Shown: positions 35,419 to 44,372 of the stretch, piece after piece
How positions within the stretch are numbered: position 1 is the first letter of the stretch
How the letters are laid out: every line of letters starts with the position of its first letter
Source of the DNA: Streptomyces camelliae
GTDB lineage: Bacteria; Actinomycetota; Actinomycetes; Streptomycetales; Streptomycetaceae
Direction: 5' to 3'
Assembly (NCBI RefSeq): GCF_027625935.1
Contig: NZ_CP115300.1
Span: forward strand, 806,001 to 870,000
DNA length: 64,000 nucleotides
Notes under the pieces: model-generated
Seen by the model: only the letters and a program-made list of their open reading frames with translations
What the model was told of the DNA's origin: nothing
Databases searched by the model: none
Made by a program: the position numbers and the translations under genes

Positions 35419-36495
35419 TTACCTCCGGGTCGCCGTGCGCTGGACCCACAGATTGATCAGGACGGCGCCGAGGAGCATCACGCCGAGGAAGGCCTTGAAC
35501 CAGTCCGGGTTCCAGCCGGCATAGACGATGCCCTGCTGCACCATGCCGAACATGAACGCCCCGAAGACCGGGCCGATCGCGGAGCCGGAGCCACCGGTGA
35601 GCAGACACCCGCCGATCACCGCCGCGGAGATGTAGATCAGCTCCTGCCCCACACCCTCGCCCGACTGCACGGTGTTGAAGGAGAACAGGTTGTGCATGCC
35701 GATGAACCAGGCCCCGAAGCCGACCAGCATGAACAGCGAGATCTTCGTGAACGTCACCGGCACACCGACCGCCCGCGCGCTGTCCTTGTTGCCACCGACC
35801 GCGAAGATCCAGTTGCCGTACTTCGTGCGCAACAGCACCCAGGTCGCCAGAGCGGCGAAGACCAGCCACCACACCACCGTGATCTTCACCTGGACCCCGC
35901 CGACGTCGAACGACGAAGCGAAGACCTTCTTCGCCTGGCTGAAGCCGTCCATGTCACTGATGTCGTCGGTGGCGACATTGCCGGTCACCCACTTGGTCAC
36001 GGCCAGGTTCGCACCCTGGAGGATCAGGAACGTGCCGAGCGTGACCAGGAAGCTCGGCAGCCCGGTCTTGACCACCACCCAGCCGTTGAAGAACCCGATC
36101 GCCAGCGACACCAGCAGCGCGACGAACACGCCGACCCAGACGTTCATGGTCAGCTGGTAGCTGAGCATGCTCGCGGTCAGGGCCGAGGAGATCACGGCGA
36201 CGCCGGAAGACAGGTCGAACTCGCCGCCGATCATCAGCAGCGCCACCGGCAGAGCCATGATGCCGATGGTCGAGGACTGGTAGAGGATCGTCGCCATCGA
36301 GCTGCCCTGGCGGACCGAGGGCGCGACGACCAGGAAGAAGACCAGGACGGCGGCGGCGCCGAGGAAGACCCCCACCTCCGGGCGGGCCAGCAGCCGCAGC
36401 GCCAGGGGGCGTTGGGCGGTACGGCCGTCGGTCTGCTTCGGGCCGGAGGCCGGCGGTGTGGTCACCGCCGGCTCGGCGTGCTGGGCCATGCTCAT
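35419..36495 (-). CDS. Sugar ABC transporter permease (FrcC/RbsC-like)
   Basis: 358 residues, about ten membrane helices. GGEFDLSSGVAVISSAL, LPSFLVTLGTFLILQGAN, GNWIFAVGGNKDSARAVGVPV and GGSGSAIGPVFGAF are the BPD_transp_2 signatures. The ATG overlaps the binding-protein stop (TGATG). It forms the channel for a pentose or hexose, taken up with the neighbouring binding protein and ATPase. Confidence 0.92.
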   Translation of the reverse strand: MSMAQHAEPAVTTPPASGPKQTDGRTAQRPLALRLLARPEVGVFLGAAAVLVFFLVVAPSVRQGSSMATILYQSSTIGIMALPVALLMIGGEFDLSSGVAVISSALTASMLSYQLTMNVWVGVFVALLVSLAIGFFNGWVVVKTGLPSFLVTLGTFLILQGANLAVTKWVTGNVATDDISDMDGFSQAKKVFASSFDVGGVQVKITVVWWLVFAALATWVLLRTKYGNWIFAVGGNKDSARAVGVPVTFTKISLFMLVGFGAWFIGMHNLFSFNTVQSGEGVGQELIYISAAVIGGCLLTGGSGSAIGPVFGAFMFGMVQQGIVYAGWNPDWFKAFLGVMLLGAVLINLWVQRTATRR

Positions 36496-37499
36496 CACCG
36501 GGTGCCCTTCGCGGCGAACTCGGCGACCTTGTCGACGTTGGACTTGTCGATGAAGGCCGGACCGGTCAGTACGGGCGCGGTGCTGCCTCCGCTGACGTTG
36601 CCGTTGTACTTGTAGAGCCACAGAGCGTCCACGGCGAGGTAGCCCTGGAGGTAAGGCTGCTGGTCGACGGCGAACTCCACGAACCCGTTCTGGACGGCCT
36701 TGACCAGGTCCTTGTTCAGGTCGAAGGTGGCCACCTTGGCCTTGCTGCCCGCGTCGCCCACCGACTGCACAGCGGTCAGCGCGATGGGGGCGCCGAGGGT
36801 GACGACCTGGTCGATGGAGGAGTCCTGCTTGAGCTTGGCGGTGATCGTCGCCTTCACGGACGGCATGTCGGTGCCGTTGACGTAGATGGTGTCCGTCGTG
36901 CCGCTGAAGCCCTTCTTCAGGCCGGCGCAGCGGGCCTCCAGGGCGACCTGCCCCTGTTCCTGGATGACACACAGGGCGTGCTTGGCGCCCAGCTGGTTGA
37001 GGCGCTGGCCGAAGGCCTGGCCGGCGATGTTCTCGTCCTGGCCGAAGTACTCCAGCATGCCGAGCTTCTTCCAGTCGCCGACACCGGAGTTGAAGCCGAC
37101 GACCGGAATGCCGGCCGCTGTGGCCTTGGCCACGGCGTCCTTCATCGCCTGGGGCTTGGCGGCGGTGAGCGCGATGCCGTCCACCTTCTGGTCGATCGCG
37201 TTCTGCACCAGGTTCGCCTGGTTGCCCGCGTTCGGGTCGGACGAGTAGACGAGCTTGATGTTGTCCTTCGCCGCCGCGGCCTGGGCGCCCTTGCGGATCA
37301 GATCCCAGAAGGTGTCACCGGGAGAGGCGTGGGTGATCATGGCCACGGTCATCCGCGGGGTGGTGGCCTTGCCGGCGGAGACCGTCGCGCCGCCTTCCTC
37401 GGACTTCTTGCCGCCATGGCTGCTGGAGCAGCCCGCGGCGAACAGGGCGCCGACGAGAACCGTGGCGGTCAAAGTGGCGGCTCGGCGGTTTCTGTGCAT
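36495..37499 (-). CDS. Sugar-binding lipoprotein of the ABC transporter
   Basis: 334 residues. A lipoprotein signal peptide ends in the lipobox ALFAAGC. The fold is the Peripla_BP_4 (ribose/autoinducer-binding) type: TVAMITHASPGDTFWDLIRKG, IDQKVDGIALTAAKP, AGIPVVGFNSG and FAVDQQPYLQGYLAVDALW. The exact sugar cannot be read; relatives bind ribose, xylose, fructose or inositol. Expression comes from the strong promoter at 37701-37729 with an overlapping operator. Confidence 0.92.
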   Translation of the reverse strand: MHRNRRAATLTATVLVGALFAAGCSSSHGGKKSEEGGATVSAGKATTPRMTVAMITHASPGDTFWDLIRKGAQAAAAKDNIKLVYSSDPNAGNQANLVQNAIDQKVDGIALTAAKPQAMKDAVAKATAAGIPVVGFNSGVGDWKKLGMLEYFGQDENIAGQAFGQRLNQLGAKHALCVIQEQGQVALEARCAGLKKGFSGTTDTIYVNGTDMPSVKATITAKLKQDSSIDQVVTLGAPIALTAVQSVGDAGSKAKVATFDLNKDLVKAVQNGFVEFAVDQQPYLQGYLAVDALWLYKYNGNVSGGSTAPVLTGPAFIDKSNVDKVAEFAAKGTR

Positions 37500-37664
37500 G
37501 TCCCTTGCACCTCACTGTGCTGATCAGAGTGCGAAAAAGTGGGATTTATGTCGTGACAAAGAGGCCTCGTGCGACCCGGCGAGGCGTGCGTGTTGTCGGG
37601 GAGCGCCGTGTACGGCGGAGGGTGTTGTGGGCGGCAGCCTGGGGTGTGTGCCGCTTGTCCGGGT

Positions 37665-37729
37665 ACTAGAGCGCTTCACTAGCGCGCTCTAGTGACCCGT
37701 ACTATGAAGCGCGCCCCTGGTGATGTCAA
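37665..37729 (-). promoter_or_regulatory. Strong promoter with palindromic operator for the sugar ABC operon
   Basis: TTGACA (37729-37724), 17-bp spacer, CATAGT (37706-37701): an almost ideal promoter. From the start site onward lie two overlapping dyads, TCACTAG-cgcgct-CTAGTGA (37676-37695) and ACTAGAGCGC-N9-GCGCTCTAGT (37665-37693), LacI- or ROK-like in form. No matching regulator gene is in the window. Confidence 0.8.
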
Positions 37730-37780
37730 TAGGTTTGTCAGGACGTCCCAACAAGCGGGGCGACCGTCGGCGGCCCGCTG

Positions 37781-38527
37781 TCAGACCAGCGCGTCGACGA
37801 GCATGGCGACGGCCGCGGCCAGCAGCGCCGCCGCGAAGACCCGTTGCAGTGTGCTTCCCTTGACCTTCGCCGCCAGACGCCTGCCGTCCCACGCCCCGAG
37901 GACCGCGGCGCCTGCGAAGGGGGCGACGACCGCCCAGTCCAGGTGGTCCACGGTGCCGCCGCGCAGGCCCAGCGCCGCCAGGGAGTTGAGGGTGATCACG
38001 AGCAGGCTGGTGCCCACGGCTTCGCGCATGCGAAGTCCGAGGACGCCCACGAGGGCCGGTACGGCGAGAAAGCCTCCGCCGACCCCGAGGACTCCGGTCA
38101 CCGCGCCGAGTCCGGCACCGGCCGCCGCCGCGTGACCGAGCCTGATCTCCCCTGCGGTGTCGTCCTCCCCTCCCGGCCGGAGCATGCGCGCCGCCGCGAC
38201 CCCGGCGACCGTCGCGAAGGAGGCCGACAGGGCGCCCGCCGGGAGGTCCGTGGCGAGCGCGGAGCCCAGCATCGCCGGGCCGGCCCCGGCCGCCGCGAAG
38301 AGCAGCCCCGCGCGCCAGCGGACATGCCCGTCACGGGCGTGCGCGGTCAGGGCGGTCGCCGAGGTCAGGGCCACGATCACCAGTCCGGCGGTCGTGGCCG
38401 CCACCGGGGTGAAGCCCAGCAGATAGATCAGCGCGGGGACGGCCAGGACGCTGCCACCGCCGCCGAGCGCGCCGAGGGCGAGCCCGATCACCGCTCCGGC
38501 CGCGAGGGCGAGGACCAGGGCGCTCAC
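37781..38527 (-). CDS. TauE/SafE-family membrane transporter
   Basis: 248 residues with eight hydrophobic segments. The two family repeats are visible: GLALGALGGGGSVLAVPALIYLLG and GAVTGVLGVGGGFLAVPALVGVLG. The GTG overlaps the rhodanese stop (GTGA). It exports sulfite, thiosulfate or related sulfur species; with the rhodanese and persulfide dioxygenase upstream, it probably removes products of sulfide oxidation. Confidence 0.88.
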   Translation of the reverse strand: MSALVLALAAGAVIGLALGALGGGGSVLAVPALIYLLGFTPVAATTAGLVIVALTSATALTAHARDGHVRWRAGLLFAAAGAGPAMLGSALATDLPAGALSASFATVAGVAAARMLRPGGEDDTAGEIRLGHAAAAGAGLGAVTGVLGVGGGFLAVPALVGVLGLRMREAVGTSLLVITLNSLAALGLRGGTVDHLDWAVVAPFAGAAVLGAWDGRRLAAKVKGSTLQRVFAAALLAAAVAMLVDALV

Positions 38528-38919
38528 GCGACCGTACCGCGCTGGCCCCGCGAGTCGACCACCGGCAGCCCGGCCTCCGCCCAGTCCCGCATCCCGCCGA
38601 TGACGTCGACGGCCTCGACACCATGGGCGCTCAGGATCCCGGCGGCCGTCCGGGACCGGTTGCCCGAGCGGCAGATGACGACCAGGCACCGCCCCTGGGC
38701 CTCGGGAGGCAGCGGCACTCCTTCGCAGAGCCGGGTGAGGGAGAGGTGTACGGCTCCGGGGACGTGGCCCGCGTGCCATTCGTCGGGCTCCCGGACGTCC
38801 AGCAGGACGGACGTGCCTCCCGGGCGACCGGCCGCGCCCTCGGCGCCGGCGCGGTGCCCGGTGCGTTCGGCCGCTTCCGCGACGGTGATCCGGCCGGTGC
38901 CGGACGGGGGTGTCTGCAT
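38524..38919 (-). CDS. Single-domain rhodanese
   Basis: 131 residues. LLDVREPDEWHAGHVPGAVHLSL opens the domain and the active-site loop is CRSGNRS, with the catalytic cysteine that carries persulfide sulfur. It would transfer sulfane sulfur to an acceptor such as sulfite or a thiol. Cotranscribed with the TauE transporter (overlap) and 61 bp after the persulfide-dioxygenase fusion. Confidence 0.9.
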   Translation of the reverse strand: MQTPPSGTGRITVAEAAERTGHRAGAEGAAGRPGGTSVLLDVREPDEWHAGHVPGAVHLSLTRLCEGVPLPPEAQGRCLVVICRSGNRSRTAAGILSAHGVEAVDVIGGMRDWAEAGLPVVDSRGQRGTVA

Positions 38920-38980
38920 GGGCGGGCTCCTCGCCTCGTGTGGGTGGTCGGTCGATCAGGTCTCCGGTCTCCGGTCGGGC

Positions 38981-40342
38981 TCAGGTGGTGCGGAGGGGCA
39001 GTCCCGACGCCTCGGCCGCGGCGAAGGAGTCGTCCACGGCGACGACGGCACGGCCCGCCGCGTCCAGCAGCGAGGCGGCGACGGCGGCGCGCATGCCGCC
39101 CGCGCAGTGCACCCACACCTCACCGGGCGGCACCTCCTCCAGGCGCCGGTGCAGGGTGTGCAGCGAGATGTGGACGGAGCCCTCGACGTGTCCGGCGGCC
39201 CGTTCGGAGACACGCCGTACGTCCAGTACGACGACGCCCGGTGCCGGGTGCCGGGCGGCGAGGTCCGCGAAGGTGGCCCGGGGGAAGGCGGCCAGGGCCT
39301 CGCCCGCGGTCGTCCAGGCGGACGGTCCGCCGGTGGCCGCAGCCGCTGGGCGGTCGATGCCGACGCGCACCAACTCACGTTGGGCATGGGCCAGTTGCCC
39401 GGCCGACTCGGCCAGCAGGGTGACCGGCCTGCCCCAGGGGATCAACCAGGCCAGACAGGTGGCGAGTTGGCCGTCGGCCTCGAAGTTGTAGGTGCCGGCG
39501 ACATGGCCTTCGGCGAACGCGGTCCGGTTGCGCAGATCGACCACCCACTCCCCCGCGGCCAGTCGCGCCGCGATCTCCCCGGCGTCGGCCGGTGCGGGCG
39601 CGGTGAGGTCGACCGGGGCCGGGCCGGCGGAGTTCACGGGGCCCATGTGGGCGTAGTACGCGGGGATGTCGTCGAGGCCCGCGAGCAGGCGGGTGACAAA
39701 GGTGTCGGGGTCCTGGGTGAGCGCGTCGTTCGACGCCTTCTCCGCGCCGATGGTGCTCGCGTCGCCCCCGGCCCGGCCGGCGGAGCAGAAGCTGCCGAAT
39801 CCGTGCGTGGGCAACACGCGGGCGGCATCGGGCAGTTCGGCGGCGAGACGGCGCGCGGAGGCGTGCTGGGCGCGGGCGAGGCTCTCGGTCAGGCGAGGTT
39901 CGACCAGGTCGGGACGGCCGACGCTACCGATCAGCAGTGAGCCTCCGGTGAACACCGCGACCGCCGTGCCGTGCTCTTCGAGGGCGTAGGCGGTGTGGTG
40001 CGGGGTGTGCCCGGGTGTCGCCAGCGCCCGCAGGGTGAGCCCGGCGTCGACGACCGTACGGTCCCCGTCGTGTGCGGGTATGCGTGCGAAGGACACGGTG
40101 GCCCCGGCCGGTACGAGATAGGCGGCGCCCGTGAGCCGGGCGAGCTCCAGGCCGCCGCTGACATAGTCGTTGTGGATGTGGGTCTCGGCGACGTGCGAGA
40201 TCCGCACGCCCCGGCGCGCCGCGGCCTCCAGTACGCGGTCGACGTCGCGTGGCGGGTCGACGGCCACGGCAGTGGACGAACCGCCCGCCAGGTAGCAGCG
40301 GTTGCCGAGCCCCGCCACCTCGATCGTGTCGACGAAGAACAT
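38981..40342 (-). CDS. Persulfide dioxygenase-like MBL protein with two rhodanese domains
   Basis: 453 residues. The metallo-beta-lactamase domain (1-240) has THIHNDYVSGG at 54-64; the last metal ligand of HxHxDH is Tyr, as in other actinobacterial members I know. ATPGHTPHH and LPTHGFGSFC complete the metal site. Two rhodanese domains follow: about 260-345, without a catalytic Cys, and about 365-453, with CAGGMRA. The arrangement resembles CstB. It oxidises persulfide to sulfite and may make thiosulfate. ATG chosen with GGGAGGGAG upstream. Confidence 0.88.
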   Translation of the reverse strand: MFFVDTIEVAGLGNRCYLAGGSSTAVAVDPPRDVDRVLEAAARRGVRISHVAETHIHNDYVSGGLELARLTGAAYLVPAGATVSFARIPAHDGDRTVVDAGLTLRALATPGHTPHHTAYALEEHGTAVAVFTGGSLLIGSVGRPDLVEPRLTESLARAQHASARRLAAELPDAARVLPTHGFGSFCSAGRAGGDASTIGAEKASNDALTQDPDTFVTRLLAGLDDIPAYYAHMGPVNSAGPAPVDLTAPAPADAGEIAARLAAGEWVVDLRNRTAFAEGHVAGTYNFEADGQLATCLAWLIPWGRPVTLLAESAGQLAHAQRELVRVGIDRPAAAATGGPSAWTTAGEALAAFPRATFADLAARHPAPGVVVLDVRRVSERAAGHVEGSVHISLHTLHRRLEEVPPGEVWVHCAGGMRAAVAASLLDAAGRAVVAVDDSFAAAEASGLPLRTT

Positions 40343-40418
40343 CTCAGGCACTCCCTCCCCTCGGCCCCGCCGGCACGGCGGGGCAACGGCGCCGGACTCG
40401 TTCCGCGGCACCGCCCGG

Positions 40419-41258
40419 TCACCGCACCGCGTCGAGCCGTCGTGCGCTCCGGCGCGAGCGCGTGAAACGGTTTCCGGCGGGGTCGAGGCGGTAGCCGGTC
40501 CGGGCGTCGAACCGGGTCACGACACTGAACCGGTCGCCGCGGACGAGGGTGGTGCGCCACTCGACCGTGCGGCCGTGGGTGCGGCCGAGCCGCTCGATGG
40601 AGAACGCGGCCACGCCGTCGGGGAGGTCGAGCAGCCGTTGTTCGGCGGCGGTCGGGACGACGGCCTTGATACGTTCCTCTCCGCCGACCAGGCGCAGGCC
40701 GCACCGGTCGGCGAGCTCGCCGTAGAGCGCCGTGTGGGTGAAGTCGGCGTCGAGCAGCGCGCGGGCGTCCGAGGCCGGCAGCCACACCTTGTCGTGGGCC
40801 AGCGGTTCGCCGTCGGCCAGGCGGATGCGTTCCAGGTACAGCAGGGGCGTCGACTCCTCCAGCCCCAGGCGCACCGCCACATGCGCGTCCGCGCGGATGT
40901 CGAGCGCGCGCACGATGCTGCGCTGTTCCAGACCGGCCGCCTCGACCGAGGCGAACAGGCTGTAGAGGGCGCCGACGGGCTGTTCTATGACAGCCTCGCC
41001 GACCGGGCGCGGCCGGCGTCCCTTCGCCGCGGTGACCAGGCCCGCTTCCCGCAGCTCGCGCAGGGCCTCACGGATGGTGTGCCGGCTGACCCCGTACCGG
41101 GCGGCCAGCTCGTTCTCGCCGGGGAAGGAGTCCGTGAACTCGCCCTGTTCCAGCCGGGCTTTGAGGTCGTCCCGCACATGACGCCACAGCGGAGTCCCGC
41201 CCCGGCCCGCCCGGGAGTGCGCGCCCCGGCCGGCCGCGGCCGTGGGTTCCTCACCCAT
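40419..41258 (-). CDS. GntR-family regulator (HutC/UTRA type)
   Basis: 279 residues; ATG 41258 fits AAGGA spacing better than ATG 41267. The winged HTH is at about 30-85 (ENELAARYGVSRHTIREALRELREAGLV) and a UTRA effector domain follows (LLYLERIRLADGEPLAHDKVWL). Divergent from the sulfide:quinone oxidoreductase gene and downstream of nothing else. Two identical palindromes lie in the intergenic region. It probably senses a sulfur metabolite and controls both sides, which would be unusual since CsoR/CstR- or ArsR-type sensors are usual for such modules. Confidence 0.85.
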   Translation of the reverse strand: MGEEPTAAAGRGAHSRAGRGGTPLWRHVRDDLKARLEQGEFTDSFPGENELAARYGVSRHTIREALRELREAGLVTAAKGRRPRPVGEAVIEQPVGALYSLFASVEAAGLEQRSIVRALDIRADAHVAVRLGLEESTPLLYLERIRLADGEPLAHDKVWLPASDARALLDADFTHTALYGELADRCGLRLVGGEERIKAVVPTAAEQRLLDLPDGVAAFSIERLGRTHGRTVEWRTTLVRGDRFSVVTRFDARTGYRLDPAGNRFTRSRRSARRLDAVR

Positions 41259-41272
41259 GATGCCCATCCTTG

Positions 41273-41307
41273 TGTACGTACATTTGGAGAATTAATGTAC
41301 GTACATT
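41273..41307. promoter_or_regulatory. Two TGTACGTACA palindromes between GntR and SQR genes
   Basis: TGTACGTACA at 41273-41282 and within AATGTACGTACATT at 41294-41307 (core 41296-41305), 23 bp apart. The first is 6 bp from the upstream GntR ATG codon. Same-core paired palindromes fit binding of two GntR dimers. Confidence 0.75.
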
Positions 41308-41338
41308 AGCTCGGACGGACGCGAGAGGGAAGGCGGAC

Positions 41339-42544
41339 ATGAGCATCGACGCTCACCACAAGGTTCTGATCGTGGGCGGGGGAAGTGCCGGCGTCAGCGT
41401 GGCGGCCAGGCTGCTGCGCCTCGGCGTCCGCGGCATCGGGCTCGTCGAGCCCTCCGCCACGCACTACTACCAGCCGCTGTGGACGCTGGTCGGGGGCGGG
41501 CGGGCCACCGCCCGGGCGAGCGCCCGCCCCCAGCGGTCCGTGTTACCGAAGGGCGTCTGCTGGATCCGCGGCCGTGCGGAGAGCGTGGACCCCGACGGGC
41601 GCACGGTCGGTCTCGCCGACGGCCGGACCATCGGCTACGACCGGCTCGTCGTCTGCCCCGGAATCCAGCTCGACTGGGACCAGGTGCCCGGCATGGCGCA
41701 GGCGGTCGCCGCGCCCCACGCCTCCAGCAACTACACCTACCGACTGGCGCCCAAGACCTGGGACCTGATCCGTTCGCTGCGTTCGGGCACGGCCGTGTTC
41801 ACCATGCCGGCCGGGCCGATCAAATGCGGTGGGGCGCCCCAGAAGATCGCGTATCTCGCCGCGGACCACTGGCGCGGGCAGGGTGTGCTGAAGGACATCC
41901 GGGTGGTGCTCGTGCTGCCCACCCCGGGGATGTTCGGGGTGCCCGTGTTCGCCGAGGAGCTGGAGCGGGTCGCGGCCCGTTACGGCATCGAGGTGCGCAG
42001 GAACAGCGAGCTGGTCGAGGTGGACCCCGACGGCCGCGAAGCCGTCGTCGTCGACCGCTCCTCCGGGGCCGGGGAATCCATCCGCTACGACATGATGCAC
42101 CTCGTGCCCCCGCAGTCGGCGCCCGACTGGCTCAAGGCGAGTCCGCTGGCCGGACCGGCGGACCCCGGCGGCTACGCGGAGATCGACCGACACACCCTGC
42201 GCCATGTGCGCCATCCCGAGATCTTCGCCCTCGGCGACGCCGGCTCCTCGCCCAACTCCAAGACCGGCGCCGCGATCCGCAAACAGGCACCGGTCGTCGC
42301 CCGGAACATCGCCGCGAGCCTGACGACCGCCGGACCACCGCCCGCCTCGTACGACGGTTACTCCTCCTGCCCGATCACCACGTCACGGCACAGCATGCTG
42401 CTGGCCGAGTTCGACTACACGCTGCGCCACCGCCCCACCTTTCCCCTCATCGACACGACCCGCGAACGCCGGGACATGTGGTATCTCAAGCGCTACGGCC
42501 TGCCGTTCCTCTACTGGAACCTCATGCTGCGAGGCCGCGCCTGA
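41339..42544 (+). CDS. Sulfide:quinone oxidoreductase (type II), with a TTA codon
   Basis: 401 residues, flavoprotein of the disulfide-reductase fold. GGGSAGVS at 13-20 binds FAD. The two catalytic cysteines match human-type SQOR: C163 in GPIKCGGAPQK and C344 in SSCPITTSR, followed by LAEFDY. It oxidises sulfide to a persulfide and reduces quinone. Codon 69 is TTA (41543-41545), so in Streptomyces translation would need the bldA tRNA. GAGAGGGAAGG precedes the ATG. Regulated by the divergent GntR gene. Confidence 0.9.
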   Translation: MSIDAHHKVLIVGGGSAGVSVAARLLRLGVRGIGLVEPSATHYYQPLWTLVGGGRATARASARPQRSVLPKGVCWIRGRAESVDPDGRTVGLADGRTIGYDRLVVCPGIQLDWDQVPGMAQAVAAPHASSNYTYRLAPKTWDLIRSLRSGTAVFTMPAGPIKCGGAPQKIAYLAADHWRGQGVLKDIRVVLVLPTPGMFGVPVFAEELERVAARYGIEVRRNSELVEVDPDGREAVVVDRSSGAGESIRYDMMHLVPPQSAPDWLKASPLAGPADPGGYAEIDRHTLRHVRHPEIFALGDAGSSPNSKTGAAIRKQAPVVARNIAASLTTAGPPPASYDGYSSCPITTSRHSMLLAEFDYTLRHRPTFPLIDTTRERRDMWYLKRYGLPFLYWNLMLRGRA

Positions 42545-42666
42545 GCCCCGGCCTCCCGGTTCTCCCGGCCCGGCCGCCGTAGGATCACACGGCGAGCGGG
42601 CCCCCTCGCTCCGGATCCACGCCCGGCCTGGGGGCCGACGGTCGACCTGGGAGAGGCATCGGCACC

Positions 42667-43581
42667 ATGGACGAGCGAGGGCCGCTGACCGGCGGGGCGC
42701 TGGAGGAGGCGGCGGAGGTGTTCCAGCGGCTGCGGCCCCGGCTGTTCGGCATCGCCTACCGCGTGCTGGGCAGCGTGTCCGAGGCCGAGGACGTGGTGCA
42801 GGACGCCTGGGTGCGCTGGCAGGGCACCGACCGGAGCGCGGTGCTGGATCCCGGGGCGTTCCTGGCGAAGACCACCACGCGTCTGGCGATCAACGTGGCC
42901 CGGTCGGCGCGGGCCCGCCGGGAGGCCTACGTCGGGCCGTGGCTGCCGGAGCCCGTGGACACCAGCGTGGATCCGCAGGTCGGCGCGGAGCGCGGCGAGG
43001 CGCTGGAGCTGGCGGTGCTGGTGGTCCTGCAGAAACTGAACCCTGTGGAGCGGGCCGCGTATGTGCTGCGGGAGGCGTTCGACTACGCCTACGACGAGAT
43101 CGCCGGCATCCTGCAGCTGACCCAGGCCAACACCCGGCAGATCGTCAGCCGGGCCCGCAAGCGGCTCACCGTCGAACGCCGTGATCCCGTCGACACGGCT
43201 CAGCACCGGCGCCTGCTGGATGCCTTCGTGGCCGCGGCGCGGCACGGTGACATCGCCGCGCTGGAGCATGTGCTCTCCGCCGACGTCGTCTCCTACGCGG
43301 ACGGCAACGGTATGCGCGGCGTGGCCCGGGTGGCGGTCGTGGGGCCCGAGCGCGTCGCCCGGATCACGGCGTTCGCCCAGCAGTTCTTCCCCGGCGCCGA
43401 GTACGGCATCGCCGAGGCCAACGGCCGGCCCGCCCTGCTGCTCATACAGGGCGGGGCCGCCGTGGCCCTGGTCACCGTCACCGTGGGGCCGGACGGGATC
43501 GACGCCCTCTACTGGGTGCTGGCACCCGACAAGCTGAGGTCGTACGAGCGTTCGACCCACCGGTTCACCGGCCGGCCGTGA
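42667..43581 (+). CDS. ECF sigma factor of the ECF41 (SigJ) type
   Basis: 304 residues. Region 2 is at about 20-85 (LRPRLFGIAYRVLGSVSEAEDVVQDAWVRW) and region 4 at about 125-180 (LNPVERAAYVLREAFDYAYDEIAGIL...NTRQIVSRARKRL). A SnoaL-like C-terminal extension (about 190-304) ends LYWVLAPDKLRSY, close to the regulatory NPDKL motif of ECF41 factors. In this group the C-terminal domain replaces an anti-sigma factor. The convergent NmrA-type gene is its usual partner and carries a matching promoter. Confidence 0.9.
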   Translation: MDERGPLTGGALEEAAEVFQRLRPRLFGIAYRVLGSVSEAEDVVQDAWVRWQGTDRSAVLDPGAFLAKTTTRLAINVARSARARREAYVGPWLPEPVDTSVDPQVGAERGEALELAVLVVLQKLNPVERAAYVLREAFDYAYDEIAGILQLTQANTRQIVSRARKRLTVERRDPVDTAQHRRLLDAFVAAARHGDIAALEHVLSADVVSYADGNGMRGVARVAVVGPERVARITAFAQQFFPGAEYGIAEANGRPALLLIQGGAAVALVTVTVGPDGIDALYWVLAPDKLRSYERSTHRFTGRP

Positions 43582-43587
43582 CGCCGG

Positions 43588-44325
43588 TCAGCCGCGCGCC
43601 AGCCACTCCTCGTACCGCGTGGCCGCGAGGTGCGCCGTGTCGTCGCCGACGAGCACGTCGGGCATGCCCGCGAACGGACTCGCGGTCTCGTCGGTGACGA
43701 CCTTGCGCCCGTCCGGCTTCGCCTCCAGCGTGAGCTCGCCGAGCCGGTCCAACCGGTGTACCTCGGGCCCCGCGATGTTCCGTACGCCGTACGACGGTTC
43801 GCCCTGCGCCGCCTCGGCCACGGCGGCGGCGACGTCGGCGGAGGCCATGGGCCGCAGCCGGAGGGAGGGCAGGTGCACCTCCGTGCCCTGGGTGGACATG
43901 TCCATCACCGGGGCGATGAACTCGAAGAACTGCGTCGCGCGCACGATGCTGAAGGGCACGCCGGAGCCTCGTACGGCCTCCTCCTGGGCCACCTTGGCCC
44001 GGTAGTAGCCGTAGTCGGGCACCTGGTCGACGCCGACGATGGAGAGCGCGACATGGTGCCGCACCCCCGCCGCCTTCTCGGCTTCGGCCTGGTTGCGCGT
44101 CGAGCGCGTGAAGAAGTCCAGCGCCGGCTCGGTCTCGAACGACGGTGAGTTCGACACGTCCACGACCGCGTCCGCGCCCTTGAGAGCCGACGCCAGGCCC
44201 TCCCCGCTGAGCGTGTCGACCCCCGTGGAGGGAGTGGCCGGCACGGCCTCATGGCCACGCTCCCGCAAGCGCGCCACCACCTGCGATCCGATGAGCCCCG
44301 TACCGCCTACGACCACGATCTTCAT
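43588..44325 (-). CDS. NmrA-like NAD(P)-binding protein (ECF41 partner)
   Basis: 245 residues. GGTGLIGSQV at the N-terminus binds the dinucleotide; DVSNSPSFE and YYRAKVAQEEAVRGSGVPFSIVRATQFFEF fit the atypical SDR (complex I NDUFA9-like/NmrA) family. ECF41 sigma factors are usually next to a carboxymuconolactone decarboxylase, oxidoreductase or epimerase (COE) gene; this is such a partner, convergent to the sigma gene by 6 bp. GGAG precedes the ATG and an ECF41-like promoter lies upstream. Confidence 0.88.
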   Translation of the reverse strand: MKIVVVGGTGLIGSQVVARLRERGHEAVPATPSTGVDTLSGEGLASALKGADAVVDVSNSPSFETEPALDFFTRSTRNQAEAEKAAGVRHHVALSIVGVDQVPDYGYYRAKVAQEEAVRGSGVPFSIVRATQFFEFIAPVMDMSTQGTEVHLPSLRLRPMASADVAAAVAEAAQGEPSYGVRNIAGPEVHRLDRLGELTLEAKPDGRKVVTDETASPFAGMPDVLVGDDTAHLAATRYEEWLARG

Positions 44326-44372
44326 CACTGTCTCCGTTCGCTGATGCGTGCGCCGGACGCGCACGCCAGAAG

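Noticed and set aside
34435..36615. 726-codon plus-strand frame
   Set aside because: Antisense to the sugar ABC permease and ATPase; rich in His/Gln/Arg as expected for a shadow.
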